Shown: positions 16,376 to 23,630, counted from the first letter of the stretch. The stretch is DNA of 41,646 nucleotides from a bacterium (GCA_030698465.1 JAUYJZ010000014.1:1-41646), one strand, 5' to 3'. Notes: generated by a model from the letters alone, not told the origin. Numbers and translations are program-made.

Positions 16376-16473
16376 ACCCCGCACTATTTTAATCATTCTT
16401 ATTTCGTATATTCTTTATTTATCGCAGTTCTTTGTTTCTCTTCAATACATTGCAAACGAGAATAGTGCGGGGT
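16376..16473. repeat. ACCCCG-type inverted-repeat pair after gatA
   Basis: A perfect 13-bp inverted repeat: ACCCCGCACTATT at 16376-16388 immediately after the gatA stop, and its complement at 16461-16473. The 72-base interior is AT-rich and has no ORF. Same design as 1545-1644, 33928-34007 and 39221-39357. Confidence 0.75.
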
Positions 16474-16486
16474 AGACTGAAAAAAG

Positions 16487-17005
16487 ATGGACATCTTATT
16501 TCAAACACTTTCTGCAATCAATAACCCTGGGCTTCAGCAAGCCTTAACGCCCTACCGCTGGATTTTGGGTATCGTGGGCGCTCTTTTATTGCTATTTTCT
16601 TTATATATACTGGCGCGTACAATGTGGCTGAAGTTTTCTTTGCTATTTGACCTTACCGAGTTTTTTACCTTTCGTCCGTATGGTCTACGGCGCATGACCG
16701 GAAAGTGGCAGAAGATTCAGCAACGCTTGGGAACCGCAAATGAGGCAGAGTACAAGCTTGCTATTATTGAAGCGGACGGTTTGCTTAATGATATTTTGCT
16801 GCGTATGGGATTTCGCGGCGAAACCCTGGGAGATAGGCTAAAGACGCTTACACCTGCTATTATTCCTAATCTCAACGATGTATGGCAGGCGCATCAGACC
16901 CGGAACAACGTGGTCCATGACCCTGATTACCGCCTACCCTTGGGGGAGGCACAAAAGACACTCGCAATCTACGAGCAGGCCTTTGGCAATCTCGATTTGA
17001 TTTAG
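16487..17005 (+). CDS. Membrane-anchored HEPN-like protein (hypothetical)
   Basis: 172 residues. One transmembrane segment lies near the N-terminus (WILGIVGALLLLFSLYILA, about residues 26-44). It is followed by a helical cytoplasmic domain: EAEYKLAIIEADGLLNDILLR and TLTPAIIPNLNDVWQAHQTR. Near the C-terminus is RNNVVHD (RNxxxH), the pattern of the HEPN nuclease fold, then a closing helix EAQKTLAIYEQAF. HEPN proteins can be RNases or inactive scaffolds; whether this one is active is not shown. No toxin-antitoxin partner is adjacent. It is convergent with the - strand nuclease gene, overlapping by 4 bases. Confidence 0.7.
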   Translation: MDILFQTLSAINNPGLQQALTPYRWILGIVGALLLLFSLYILARTMWLKFSLLFDLTEFFTFRPYGLRRMTGKWQKIQQRLGTANEAEYKLAIIEADGLLNDILLRMGFRGETLGDRLKTLTPAIIPNLNDVWQAHQTRNNVVHDPDYRLPLGEAQKTLAIYEQAFGNLDLI

Positions 17006-17694
17006 GTATTACGTATAAGTCCTTCGATCCAGCCGTGTATCTTTCTTCGTAGCGAGGTTCCTTGTTTGACTGTAATGCGCAGAGTTCCCATATAGGTTTC
17101 GGGATGTGGGTAGATTTTGTTTGGCTTTGTCTTAATAATCGTAGTTTTTGTAAATTGGTGGAATGGAATTCTGGTAAGTTTAGACCAATAGCTTTCAATT
17201 TCCGGGATTCGCTTTTGATGCAATTTATTTACTTTTATATGGAGTGTAATCCGCTCTTTAGAAATCTTGCAAATTTCTTTAAACCATTTCAATATCAGAA
17301 GGATAAGTTTTGGATCTGAGTTTGTGAACCCAACTTGTTCGCCCCCAGGATAGGTGTATCCTTCGCTCCAGTACATCCCCACACCAAGGATAAAAAGATC
17401 CCGCTCGGTCAAAACGCCAATTTCCTTTATTGATTTCTTGCGAAGGAAAGCAGTCTCTATTATTCGCGAACCGGCTCGTTTGGCCTTGGCGCGCTTACTA
17501 CCTTTGATCTCTCCGGAAATTTCTCGTTTCTTCAATCGCGTTCTTTGTGCGGGTGTAAGTTTTATATCCTTTGACCACATACTGAGCGATCCACCTTTTT
17601 CTATTTTAAGTCGTTTAGCAATCTGACTAAAACTAAAACCAGCTCGGCGTAATCGCTGGACACGAGTTTTTTGAAGAGAGGCCAATTTTTGCAT
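17002..17694 (-). CDS. HTH and LAGLIDADG-like nuclease beside an intron-bearing tRNA gene
   Basis: 230 residues from the ATG at 17694; the frame is open further upstream, but only through tRNA and intron sequence. The N-terminus has a helix-turn-helix (RLRRAGFSFSQIAKRLKIEKG, then SLSMWSKDIKLTPAQ). The core has a LAGLIDADG-like segment LFILGVGMYWSEGYTYPGG with VGFTNSDPKLILLILKWF, followed by IPEIESYWSKLTRIPFHQF and the end RRKIHGWIEGLI. This HTH plus LAGLIDADG-like layout is common in Patescibacteria. The gene begins 6 bases after the discriminator base of the tRNA and shares its strand, so the two could be one transcription unit. A homing function for the group I intron is plausible but inferred. 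Confidence 0.75.
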   Translation of the reverse strand: MQKLASLQKTRVQRLRRAGFSFSQIAKRLKIEKGGSLSMWSKDIKLTPAQRTRLKKREISGEIKGSKRAKAKRAGSRIIETAFLRKKSIKEIGVLTERDLFILGVGMYWSEGYTYPGGEQVGFTNSDPKLILLILKWFKEICKISKERITLHIKVNKLHQKRIPEIESYWSKLTRIPFHQFTKTTIIKTKPNKIYPHPETYMGTLRITVKQGTSLRRKIHGWIEGLIRNT

Positions 17695-17699
17695 ACTTG

Positions 17700-18013
17700 T
17701 TGCGGGAGCCGGAATTGCACCGGCGTCGCAAGGTTCTTTCTCTACCTTTTGTTTCCAAAAGGAATGGACTATCCCATTTCCCATTCGGGAATCCCCATTA
17801 TAGTCTCTGAACCTTCTCGCCTGAGGCGAACTTGGCTGCTGATTGCCAAATCCCTCCTTATTTTTAACCGTTCACGCTCATTCTTGCGAATCACGTTGTA
17901 GGAAGAAGGGCTCTTATGGTTTTCCAGCAATTTCGGGGATTTTCATCAAGATGTTTCCATCTTGCGCCACACGTTTGTATGGGCCTCGCATGGTACTACT
18001 CCACTATCCCGCA
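17700..18013 (-). tRNA. tRNA-Met (CAT), split by a group I intron
   Basis: The 5' exon is 18013-17979 and the 3' exon is 17735-17700. The acceptor stem TGCGGGA/TCCCGCA is perfect, with discriminator A and no encoded CCA. The D stem is GTGG/CCAT, the anticodon stem is CGAGG/CCTTG, and the T stem is GCCGG/CCGGC. Joining the exons gives anticodon loop CCCATAA with anticodon CAT. The GCGGG acceptor and CGCAA end resemble bacterial initiator tRNA, but position 1-72 is T-A instead of the usual C x A, and the anticodon stem lacks three G-C pairs, so initiator status is uncertain. The T loop TGCAATT has G where T55 is expected. The promoter is on the - strand at 18047-18019. Confidence 0.88.
17736..17978 (-). 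other. Group I self-splicing intron in the tRNA anticodon loop (243 nt)
   Basis: The - strand shows the conserved core. P3 is AATCCCC with GGGGATT. P4 is TTGCTG with CAGCAG inside GGCAATCAGCAGCCAAG. P7 is GTTCAGAGACTATAATGG with GGGATAGTCC. P8 is TTCCC-GAAT-GGGAA, P2 is CAAGATG-GAAA-CATCTTG, and P9 is CCTTTTG-GAAA-CAAAAGG. The 5' exon ends in T, pairing as T-G with the guide (CCAT with GTGG). The intron ends in G at 17736. Insertion is after the third anticodon base. No ORF is needed inside it. Group I introns in tRNA-fMet(CAT) are known from cyanobacteria. Confidence 0.92.
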
Positions 18014-18018
18014 TACCT

Positions 18019-18069
18019 AGTATATCCAAAAAAGAAGCGCTTGTAAAGATTGACATTTTAGAATATAAT
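18019..18069. promoter_or_regulatory. Divergent tRNA promoters sharing one -35 region
   Basis: On the - strand: TTTACA (18047-18042), a 17-bp spacer, and TATACT (18024-18019), 5 bases before the intron-containing tRNA. On the + strand: TTGTAA (18041-18046), a 17-bp spacer, and TATAAT (18064-18069), 11 bases before the next tRNA. The two -35 hexamers overlap almost completely, so only one polymerase could bind at a time. Confidence 0.8.
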
Positions 18070-18080
18070 ATGCATCATGC

Positions 18081-18152
18081 GGCTGCGTAGCTCAGTGGCA
18101 GAGCAAAGGACTCATAAGCCTTAGGTCAGTGGTTCGAATCCACTCGCAGCCA
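18081..18152 (+). tRNA. tRNA with CAT anticodon (elongator Met or Ile2)
   Basis: A complete cloverleaf: acceptor GGCTGCG/CGCAGCC with discriminator A, D arm GCTC-AGTGGCA-GAGC, anticodon loop CTCATAA, T arm GTGG-TTCGAAT-CCAC. No CCA is encoded. The sequence alone does not say whether C34 becomes lysidine (Ile2) or stays Met. It is transcribed from the TATAAT promoter just upstream and is followed by tRNA-Asp. Confidence 0.95.
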
Positions 18153-18168
18153 CAAGGACTGAATATAT

Positions 18169-18244
18169 GCGGGCGTAGCTTAGCCTGGTTTAAAGCGCTT
18201 CCCTGTCACGGAAGAGATCGCCGGTCCAAATCCGGTCGCCCGCG
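18169..18244 (+). tRNA. tRNA-Asp (GTC)
   Basis: Acceptor GCGGGCG/CGCCCGC with discriminator G (the Asp identity base). The anticodon stem-loop is CTTCC-CTGTCAC-GGAAG with anticodon GTC, and the T stem is GCCGG/CCGGT. The T loop is TCCAAAT, so position 55 is C instead of the almost universal T. No CCA is encoded. The last bases overlap a 28-bp perfect palindrome. Confidence 0.94.
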
Positions 18245-18296
18245 CAATTTATTGCAATAAATTGCGCGAGGCTCGCCTCAAAGAGGCGGCCCGCGC
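18241..18296 (+). repeat. Palindromes between tRNA-Asp and the GIY-YIG gene
   Basis: 18241-18268 is a perfect 28-bp palindrome (CGCGCAATTTATTG and its complement) that begins inside the tRNA-Asp acceptor end. It is followed by an imperfect GC-rich hairpin, 18264-18279/18283-18296 (CGCCTC-AAA-GAGGCG at its top). No poly-T follows. They may terminate or process the tRNA transcript or act as repeats next to the nuclease gene. Confidence 0.75.
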
Positions 18297-18308
18297 CTAT
18301 TGCTATAT

Positions 18309-18554
18309 ATGAATTCTTATACTATTTACATATTAACGAGTATAAAAATTCCAAAAACATACGTTGGTTATACATCTAATCTTGCAAGGCGTTTGCGCGA
18401 GCATAATGCTGGACGCGTCAAAGCTACAAAACATTTTTGTCCATGGAATCTATTGCATAAAGAGATTGTTACTTGCTTAAGTAAAGCAAAAAAGCGAGAG
18501 CAATATTGGAAAAGTGCGGCTGGAAGAAAAAAACTCAAACTCTTTTTTGGGTAG
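18309..18554 (+). CDS. GIY-YIG domain nuclease (first)
   Basis: 81 residues from the ATG at 18309; a TTG 9 bases upstream is also in frame. Small single-domain GIY-YIG protein with YTIYILTSIKIPKTYVGYTSNLARRLREHNAG: the paired YxIYIL and YVGYTSN motifs plus the catalytic Arg region. It continues with KREQYWKSAAGRKKL. This URI/UPF0213-type nuclease family is widespread and mostly uncharacterised. It lies just after the tRNA pair and two palindromes. No partner gene is visible. Confidence 0.85.
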   Translation: MNSYTIYILTSIKIPKTYVGYTSNLARRLREHNAGRVKATKHFCPWNLLHKEIVTCLSKAKKREQYWKSAAGRKKLKLFFG

Positions 18555-18683
18555 GATCGTATCATTTTGTGTTTGACGAAATTTTTCGATAACCAGTCAG
18601 CGGACTTTGCTTTACATATTTTTTTTGTTTTGGTAGAGTACAGGCAGTTATTTTAACGATGCTTCAGTAAAGGAAGGTGTCTC

Positions 18684-19346
18684 ATGGCAAACTCCCTAAA
18701 CAGGTTTGAAGAAGAGATTGGCACTGCTGTTTTTGATTCAGGAAGGGTGAGTTTTGGGGAAGTTCTTTGGCATGTGCATAGGGCGCATCCTGAACTAGAA
18801 TTGCCGCCAGCTCCTATATTTATTGATTTGGGTGCTCTGCCGCCAGAGCTTGTCATTAAAATAGGAGAAAATCTGCACAGAAAAGCCGTTCAAGAAAATA
18901 TACGCTTTGAAAGGGTGGCTGGGGTTCCAACCGGAGGCAATGGTTTTGCAGAAGCATTTTGTATGGTAGACCAGGGGAATACGTCTCGACTGCTTACATT
19001 GCAAAAGGAAGGCCAAAGAATTCTGGGCCCGGTTCAGGGATTTTATCAACCACACAATATCGTCTTGCCGGTGGAAGACGTCATCACAACTGGCGCTAGC
19101 ACGCTTGAGGCGATTGAGGTTTTTGGAGCGGAAAATTGCATTGTGCATGATGTAATGGCCGTTATTGATTATGAGTTAGGAGCGGCCCAACGCCTCAAGA
19201 CAGATGATTTAACCCTCCACCGTATCTTTCCGATCTCACAGTTGCTCGGTTTGTGGCTTGAGAAGAAAAGAATCACTATGGGGCAATACGATAAGGTAAT
19301 GGCAGTTTTGAATACCATAAGAACAAAACTAATGCCAAGTTCGTAG
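18684..19346 (+). CDS. pyrE: Orotate phosphoribosyltransferase-like protein
   Basis: 220 residues, with Shine-Dalgarno AAGGAAGG about 7 bases before the ATG. Type I phosphoribosyltransferase fold. The PRPP-binding motif is VLPVEDVITTGASTLEAIEVF, and an OPRT-like segment is FERVAGVPTGGNGFAEAFCM. OPRT joins orotate to PRPP to give OMP. The adjacent pyrB supports a pyrimidine role. The sequence is divergent and another base-specific PRTase cannot be ruled out. It is followed by a clear terminator. Confidence 0.75.
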   Translation: MANSLNRFEEEIGTAVFDSGRVSFGEVLWHVHRAHPELELPPAPIFIDLGALPPELVIKIGENLHRKAVQENIRFERVAGVPTGGNGFAEAFCMVDQGNTSRLLTLQKEGQRILGPVQGFYQPHNIVLPVEDVITTGASTLEAIEVFGAENCIVHDVMAVIDYELGAAQRLKTDDLTLHRIFPISQLLGLWLEKKRITMGQYDKVMAVLNTIRTKLMPSS

Positions 19347-19402
19347 TAGCTCTTTTGCTCGATTTTCTTACCCCAAAGGCTCCTTAAGTGGAGCTAAACA
19401 AA

Positions 19403-19438
19403 ACCGCCAGGCACTCAGTCTGGCGGTCTTTTCTTTTC
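19403..19438 (+). terminator. Intrinsic terminator after pyrE-like gene
   Basis: ACCGCCAG (19403-19410) and CTGGCGGT (19420-19427) form an 8-bp stem with a 9-base loop, followed by CTTTTCTTTT. Confidence 0.88.
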
Positions 19439-19499
19439 TGAAGAAGTATGATATAAGTTTTTTAGGTCTTTTAACCCAAAAAAAAGAGGAGGGAATCCT

Positions 19500-20444
19500 A
19501 TGGCAGCATTTCAAGGCTTTCCCCACGTGCTTGAAACCCAGCAATTCACCCGAAAATGGCTCGAAGAAAAACTCTTCCCGCTAGCTCGTGAGAAGCGGTT
19601 GTCGGTTCAAGCCCGATATGAAGATATTCCCACCTTGCTACGAGGGAAGGGGATGGCAACTCTTTTCTATGAACCAAGCACGAGAACTAGACTTTCGTTC
19701 GAAACAGCTATGCATCGCCTAGGAGGATGGGTTGTCTCTACAGAAAATGCCAGTGAGTTTTCTTCCGCGGTAAAGGGTGAGACCCTTGAAGACACGATTC
19801 GGGTGTTGAACGGCTATCGTCCAGCTGTGATTGTTTTGCGGCACCCCGAAGAAGGAGCTGCAAAAAGGGCTGCTCGCATATCCGAAGCAGCAATCATTAA
19901 CGCGGGAGATGGAACGGGTCAACATCCTACACAGGCTCTCTTAGATATCTTTACTATTCAAGAAGAGATTGGGAGAATTGACAATATTTCAGTGGCTCTA
20001 GTGGGGGATCTTGTACTTGGAAGAACAGTTCATTCTCTCGTGTATCTTCTTGGAAAGTTTATTAACGTACGTCTGTTCTTGGTGTCTCCTCCAAATCTTC
20101 GAATGAGAAGCGATATCAAAGAGTATCTGGCACAGCATGATATTTCGTTCACCGAACATACCGATCTAAGAACTGTTGCTTCTCAAGTAGATGTTATTTA
20201 CCAAACACGTACCCAAACAGAGCGGGGGTCATCTCTTGCAAAAGCTCAACCGGAAGACATATTTTGCATGGTAGATGCGCAAATTCTCAACTTGATGCAT
20301 CCCCATTCCATTATTATGCACCCCTTGCCCAGGAATGAAGAGATCAGCCCAGAAGTGGATAAAAACCCTCGAGCCGCATACTTTAGACAAGCGCAGAACG
20401 GTCTCTACGTACGTATGGCATTGCTTCAGATGATTCTGGGGTAA
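19500..20444 (+). CDS. pyrB: Aspartate carbamoyltransferase catalytic subunit
   Basis: 314 residues, Shine-Dalgarno GAGGAGGGA before the ATG. It condenses carbamoyl phosphate with aspartate in UMP synthesis. Motifs: carbamoyl-phosphate site FYEPSTRTRLSFETAMHRLGG, GDGTGQHPTQALLDIFTI (HPTQ is typical of ATCase), and the aspartate site MHPLPRNEEISPEVDKNP. No pyrI regulatory gene is adjacent. It is separated from the pyrE-like gene by a terminator and has its own TATGAT-like -10 near 19447, so the two are probably transcribed separately. Confidence 0.95.
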   Translation: MAAFQGFPHVLETQQFTRKWLEEKLFPLAREKRLSVQARYEDIPTLLRGKGMATLFYEPSTRTRLSFETAMHRLGGWVVSTENASEFSSAVKGETLEDTIRVLNGYRPAVIVLRHPEEGAAKRAARISEAAIINAGDGTGQHPTQALLDIFTIQEEIGRIDNISVALVGDLVLGRTVHSLVYLLGKFINVRLFLVSPPNLRMRSDIKEYLAQHDISFTEHTDLRTVASQVDVIYQTRTQTERGSSLAKAQPEDIFCMVDAQILNLMHPHSIIMHPLPRNEEISPEVDKNPRAAYFRQAQNGLYVRMALLQMILG

Positions 20445-20449
20445 AGCCC

Positions 20450-20489
20450 AGTCCGCAACACCTTTGGTGCTCTGCGGACTTTCTTTTTC
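20450..20489 (+). terminator. Intrinsic terminator after pyrB
   Basis: AGTCCGCA (20450-20457) pairs with TGCGGACT (20473-20480), with an inner CACC/GGTG stem, followed by TTCTTTTTC. Confidence 0.88.
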
Positions 20490-20504
20490 TGGGGATAACT
20501 GGGG

Positions 20505-20533
20505 TTGATTTCCCCTCTATTTTAAGGTAAAAT
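20505..20533 (+). promoter_or_regulatory. Promoter for the PheRS gene
   Basis: TTGATT (20505-20510), a 17-bp spacer, and TAAAAT (20528-20533). The ATG follows 11 bases after the -10, leaving a leader of only a few bases and no Shine-Dalgarno site. Confidence 0.65.
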
Positions 20534-20544
20534 AGATATGGCGT

Positions 20545-21675
20545 ATGAAACTTGAAATTGACTCTTCAGAAGAGCTGGAAATACGGAAATCACTAGAGAA
20601 AAGAGGGGATCCAGAGGCAAAAAGAATGCTTCGGTTTTTGAATATGCCGGATTTATCGCGCACACCCGACAGTCCGCTTGGCGCAATCATAGAACGGGTG
20701 AAAAAAGTGCCTGTGCTGAAAAACTTTGACGACATTAAGATCCCTGAGATTGTTTCGACCCATGTTCTTTTCGATCTATTTAATATGCCTCCTGGTCACC
20801 CGGCTCGCAGCAAATCAGATTCTTATTATGTAGATGAGGGGCACATCCTGATAACCCACGACACAGTGATGTGGTATTTCTATTTGAACCACCCCGATGT
20901 AAAGAAAAAGATCGAGAACGGTGAAGACCTGGGGGTCATCTGTTACGCCAAAGTCTACCGCAAAGACGAAATAGACAGAAAGCACATGAACGTTTTTCAT
21001 CAGTTTGGTGGACTTTATTTGGTGCGCGACGAACAAAAGACTCTGACCATCGAGGATTTGAAAAACGCCCTTACCGAAATAGCACAAAGTATTTTCGGTA
21101 AAGATATAAAGATCCGTTTCAACCCGGACAATTTTCCCTACACGGATCCCAGTTTAGAAATGGAGATCGAGATAAACGGCCAGTGGATTGAGATGCTGGG
21201 CTGCGGTATGGCCCGTAAAAGCGTTTTGGCCAATTTCGGTCTTACTGGATACCACGGCTGGGCGTTTGGCTTCGGGCTTGAACGCATGGCCATTGTCAGT
21301 ATGAGCCTTCCTGATATCCGACTTTTATGGTCAGAGGATCCCCGGGTAAAAAAACAGTTAAAGCTTGGGAACTCTTTTGTTCCGGTAAGCAAATACCCTC
21401 CCATTACTCGCGATATTTCATTTGTTGTTGATAAGGACTTTGTTCCTAATAACTATTTTGACTTGATTCGGGATATTGGCGGAGATTTAGTTGAGGAAGT
21501 CCAACTTCTTGATAACTATGAAGATGCAAAGAAATTTGGGCTAGGCAAAATAAGTTATACCTATCGCATAGTCTATCGAAGCAACGAGAAAACATTGGTG
21601 AGCAAAGAGATTGACCTGCTCCAGGACGAACTGTACAAGCAAACCGCTAAACAATTTAGTGCCGTGCTTCGTTAG
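20545..21675 (+). CDS. Single-chain, mitochondrial-type phenylalanyl-tRNA synthetase (PheS core fused to FDX-ACB domain)
   Basis: 376 residues. The catalytic core shows motif 1/2 features FNMPPGHPARSKSDSYYV, ICYAKVYRKDEIDRKHMNVFHQ and motif 3 GWAFGFGLERMAIVSMSLPDIRLLW. The C-terminus (from about residue 283: KYPPITRDISFVVDKDF to DLLQDELYKQTAKQF) is an FDX-ACB ferredoxin-fold anticodon-binding domain, which in bacteria normally sits at the end of PheT. The N-terminal coiled coil of PheS is missing. This architecture is that of mitochondrial PheRS (FARS2), which works as a monomer. The WAFGxGLERxAM and PDIRLxWxEDxR strings match the mitochondrial type better than bacterial PheS. No pheT is adjacent. 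Confidence 0.88.
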   Translation: MKLEIDSSEELEIRKSLEKRGDPEAKRMLRFLNMPDLSRTPDSPLGAIIERVKKVPVLKNFDDIKIPEIVSTHVLFDLFNMPPGHPARSKSDSYYVDEGHILITHDTVMWYFYLNHPDVKKKIENGEDLGVICYAKVYRKDEIDRKHMNVFHQFGGLYLVRDEQKTLTIEDLKNALTEIAQSIFGKDIKIRFNPDNFPYTDPSLEMEIEINGQWIEMLGCGMARKSVLANFGLTGYHGWAFGFGLERMAIVSMSLPDIRLLWSEDPRVKKQLKLGNSFVPVSKYPPITRDISFVVDKDFVPNNYFDLIRDIGGDLVEEVQLLDNYEDAKKFGLGKISYTYRIVYRSNEKTLVSKEIDLLQDELYKQTAKQFSAVLR

Positions 21676-21695
21676 TCCGAAGGATAAAATATACT

Positions 21696-23624
21696 ATGGC
21701 AACAAAAAAGAGCGCAAATCTCGAATACGGAGCAAAAGACATCGTGGTGCTTGAGGGCCTGGATCCCGTGAAAAAGCGTCCTGCAATGTATATTGGTTCT
21801 ACAGGTCCTGACGGTCTGCATCATTTGGTGTGGGAGGTTTTGGATAACTCCATTGATGAGGCCATGGCAGGATACGCAAAGAACATTGAGGTATCTTTGC
21901 TTTCTGGAAACCGCGTACAGGTTATTGATGACGGACGAGGGATCCCCATTGAAAAGCACCCCCAGACCAAGAAATCTACGCTGGAAACCGTAATGACCAT
22001 TTTGCATGCGGGCGGAAAATTCGGTGGAAAGGCATATCAGGTTTCAGGTGGGCTTCACGGGGTAGGAGTCTCTGTGGTTAACGCCCTTTCTATCTACTTG
22101 AAAGCCGAGGTATGTCGCGACGGTTTTCACTACCAGCAGGAATATACACGAGGCGTGCCCAAGGGTCAGGTAAAAAAGGTGGGAAAGTGCAAGGGGTCTG
22201 GCACACGGATTCTTTTTGAGCCAGATATTGATATTTTCAAGGAAATTAAGTTTGATGCAAGACTCATCCTCAATCATTTGCGCCAGCAGGCCTATCTCAC
22301 ATCTGGCACCAAGATTACTCTAGTGGATGCCAGGGAAAAGGAAAAGAAATCTTATACCTTCTACTTTGAGGGTGGTCTTGCTTCTTATATTCCCTATCTC
22401 GTTAAAGGAAGAGTTCCAAAACACGAAACCGTCTTTTATGTAAAGGGCGAGAAGGAAGGCATGGTAGCAGAGGTTGCCTTTCAATACACCGAAGAGTTTG
22501 AGATTATGGAGGAGAGTTTTGCCAATAACATCTATACTCCAGAAGGGGGAACTCACCTCACGGGATTTCGTTCTGCTCTGACAAGGACCTTAAATGACTA
22601 TGCAAAAAAGAACAATTTTCTAAAAGGAGAAGAACCTCTTACCGGGGACGACGTTAGAGAGGGCATGACCGTTGTGGTTTCGGTGAAAATCCGGGATCCT
22701 CAATTTGAAGGACAAACCAAGGCAAAGCTTGGAAACCCGGAAGCTAAAAACGCGGTAGAAAGCGTCACCGCCGAGGCCCTTGAGGACTACTTGGAGCGCA
22801 ATCCTCTGGATGCACGGTCCATCATTGAAAAATCTCTCCTTGCTTCCAAAGCCAGAAAGGCAGCAAAGGCAGCCCGTCAAACCGTACTCCGAAAGGGAAT
22901 ACTTGAGGGCTTGGCTTTGCCAGGAAAATTAGCTGACTGCACCTCCAAAGACCCAGAAGAGTCAGAGCTCTACATCGTAGAGGGGGAGAGTGCTGGAGGC
23001 TCAACAAAGCAAGCTAGGAACCGGTGGTTTCAGGCGGTCTTGCCCTTGAGAGGAAAAATACTGAATGTGGAACGCGCTCGCCTAGACAAAATCCTAACCT
23101 CAAAAGAAATCCGTTCTCTGGTTATTGCGTTGGGAACCGCCATTGCAGAGGATTTTGACATCGAAAAGATTCGTTACCAGCGCGTTATCATTATGACCGA
23201 TGCCGATGTGGACGGATCTCACATCCGGGCCCTGCTTCTAACTCTCTTTTACCGATACTTTAAGCCAATAATTGAACGGGGATATCTGTATATCGCTCAA
23301 CCCCCTTTGTATCAAATCCAGCAGGGCAAAAACATTCAATATGCCTTTTCTGATGGAGAGCGCGACAAAATCATTTCCCAACTCGCAAAACAAAAGAGCA
23401 GCTCGGGAACGAACGTACAGCGATACAAGGGTTTAGGTGAAATGAACCCGGAACAGCTGTGGGAAACCACTATGAATCCGGGTAATCGAGTCTTGTTCCA
23501 GGTCACCATAGAAAGCGCCAGGGAAGCGGATAAGATTTTTGACATCTTGATGGGAGATGAGGTCTACCCAAGAAAGAAGTTTATCCAGACCTATGCCAAG
23601 AGCGTTAAGAATTTGGATATCTAA
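21696..23624 (+). CDS. gyrB: DNA gyrase subunit B (type IIA topoisomerase ATPase subunit)
   Basis: 642 residues, the normal length. GHKL ATPase domain: KRPAMYIGSTGPDGLHHLVWE, VLDNSIDEAMAG, DDGRGIPIEKH, GGLHGVGVSVVNALS. Transducer with QTKAKLGN. TOPRIM domain: YIVEGESAGGSTKQARNRWF, LPLRGKILNVERA, MTDADVDGSHIRALLLT. C-terminal tail: RYKGLGEMNPEQLWETTMNP. GyrB rather than ParE is the default call; only one such gene is in the window and gyrA is not here. The start is ATG at 21696, with a TAAAAT hexamer 5 bases upstream and no Shine-Dalgarno site. Confidence 0.93.
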   Translation: MATKKSANLEYGAKDIVVLEGLDPVKKRPAMYIGSTGPDGLHHLVWEVLDNSIDEAMAGYAKNIEVSLLSGNRVQVIDDGRGIPIEKHPQTKKSTLETVMTILHAGGKFGGKAYQVSGGLHGVGVSVVNALSIYLKAEVCRDGFHYQQEYTRGVPKGQVKKVGKCKGSGTRILFEPDIDIFKEIKFDARLILNHLRQQAYLTSGTKITLVDAREKEKKSYTFYFEGGLASYIPYLVKGRVPKHETVFYVKGEKEGMVAEVAFQYTEEFEIMEESFANNIYTPEGGTHLTGFRSALTRTLNDYAKKNNFLKGEEPLTGDDVREGMTVVVSVKIRDPQFEGQTKAKLGNPEAKNAVESVTAEALEDYLERNPLDARSIIEKSLLASKARKAAKAARQTVLRKGILEGLALPGKLADCTSKDPEESELYIVEGESAGGSTKQARNRWFQAVLPLRGKILNVERARLDKILTSKEIRSLVIALGTAIAEDFDIEKIRYQRVIIMTDADVDGSHIRALLLTLFYRYFKPIIERGYLYIAQPPLYQIQQGKNIQYAFSDGERDKIISQLAKQKSSSGTNVQRYKGLGEMNPEQLWETTMNPGNRVLFQVTIESAREADKIFDILMGDEVYPRKKFIQTYAKSVKNLDI

Positions 23625-23630
23625 TGCAAG

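Noticed and set aside
17695..17784. 30-codon N-terminal extension of the LAGLIDADG-like gene
   Set aside because: The extra codons run through the tRNA 3' exon and the intron end; they are open by chance. The ATG at 17694 just after the tRNA is the sensible start.
17671..18046. Small + strand ORFs across the tRNA/intron
   Set aside because: They lie antisense to the tRNA-Met exons and the group I intron, which explain the sequence fully.
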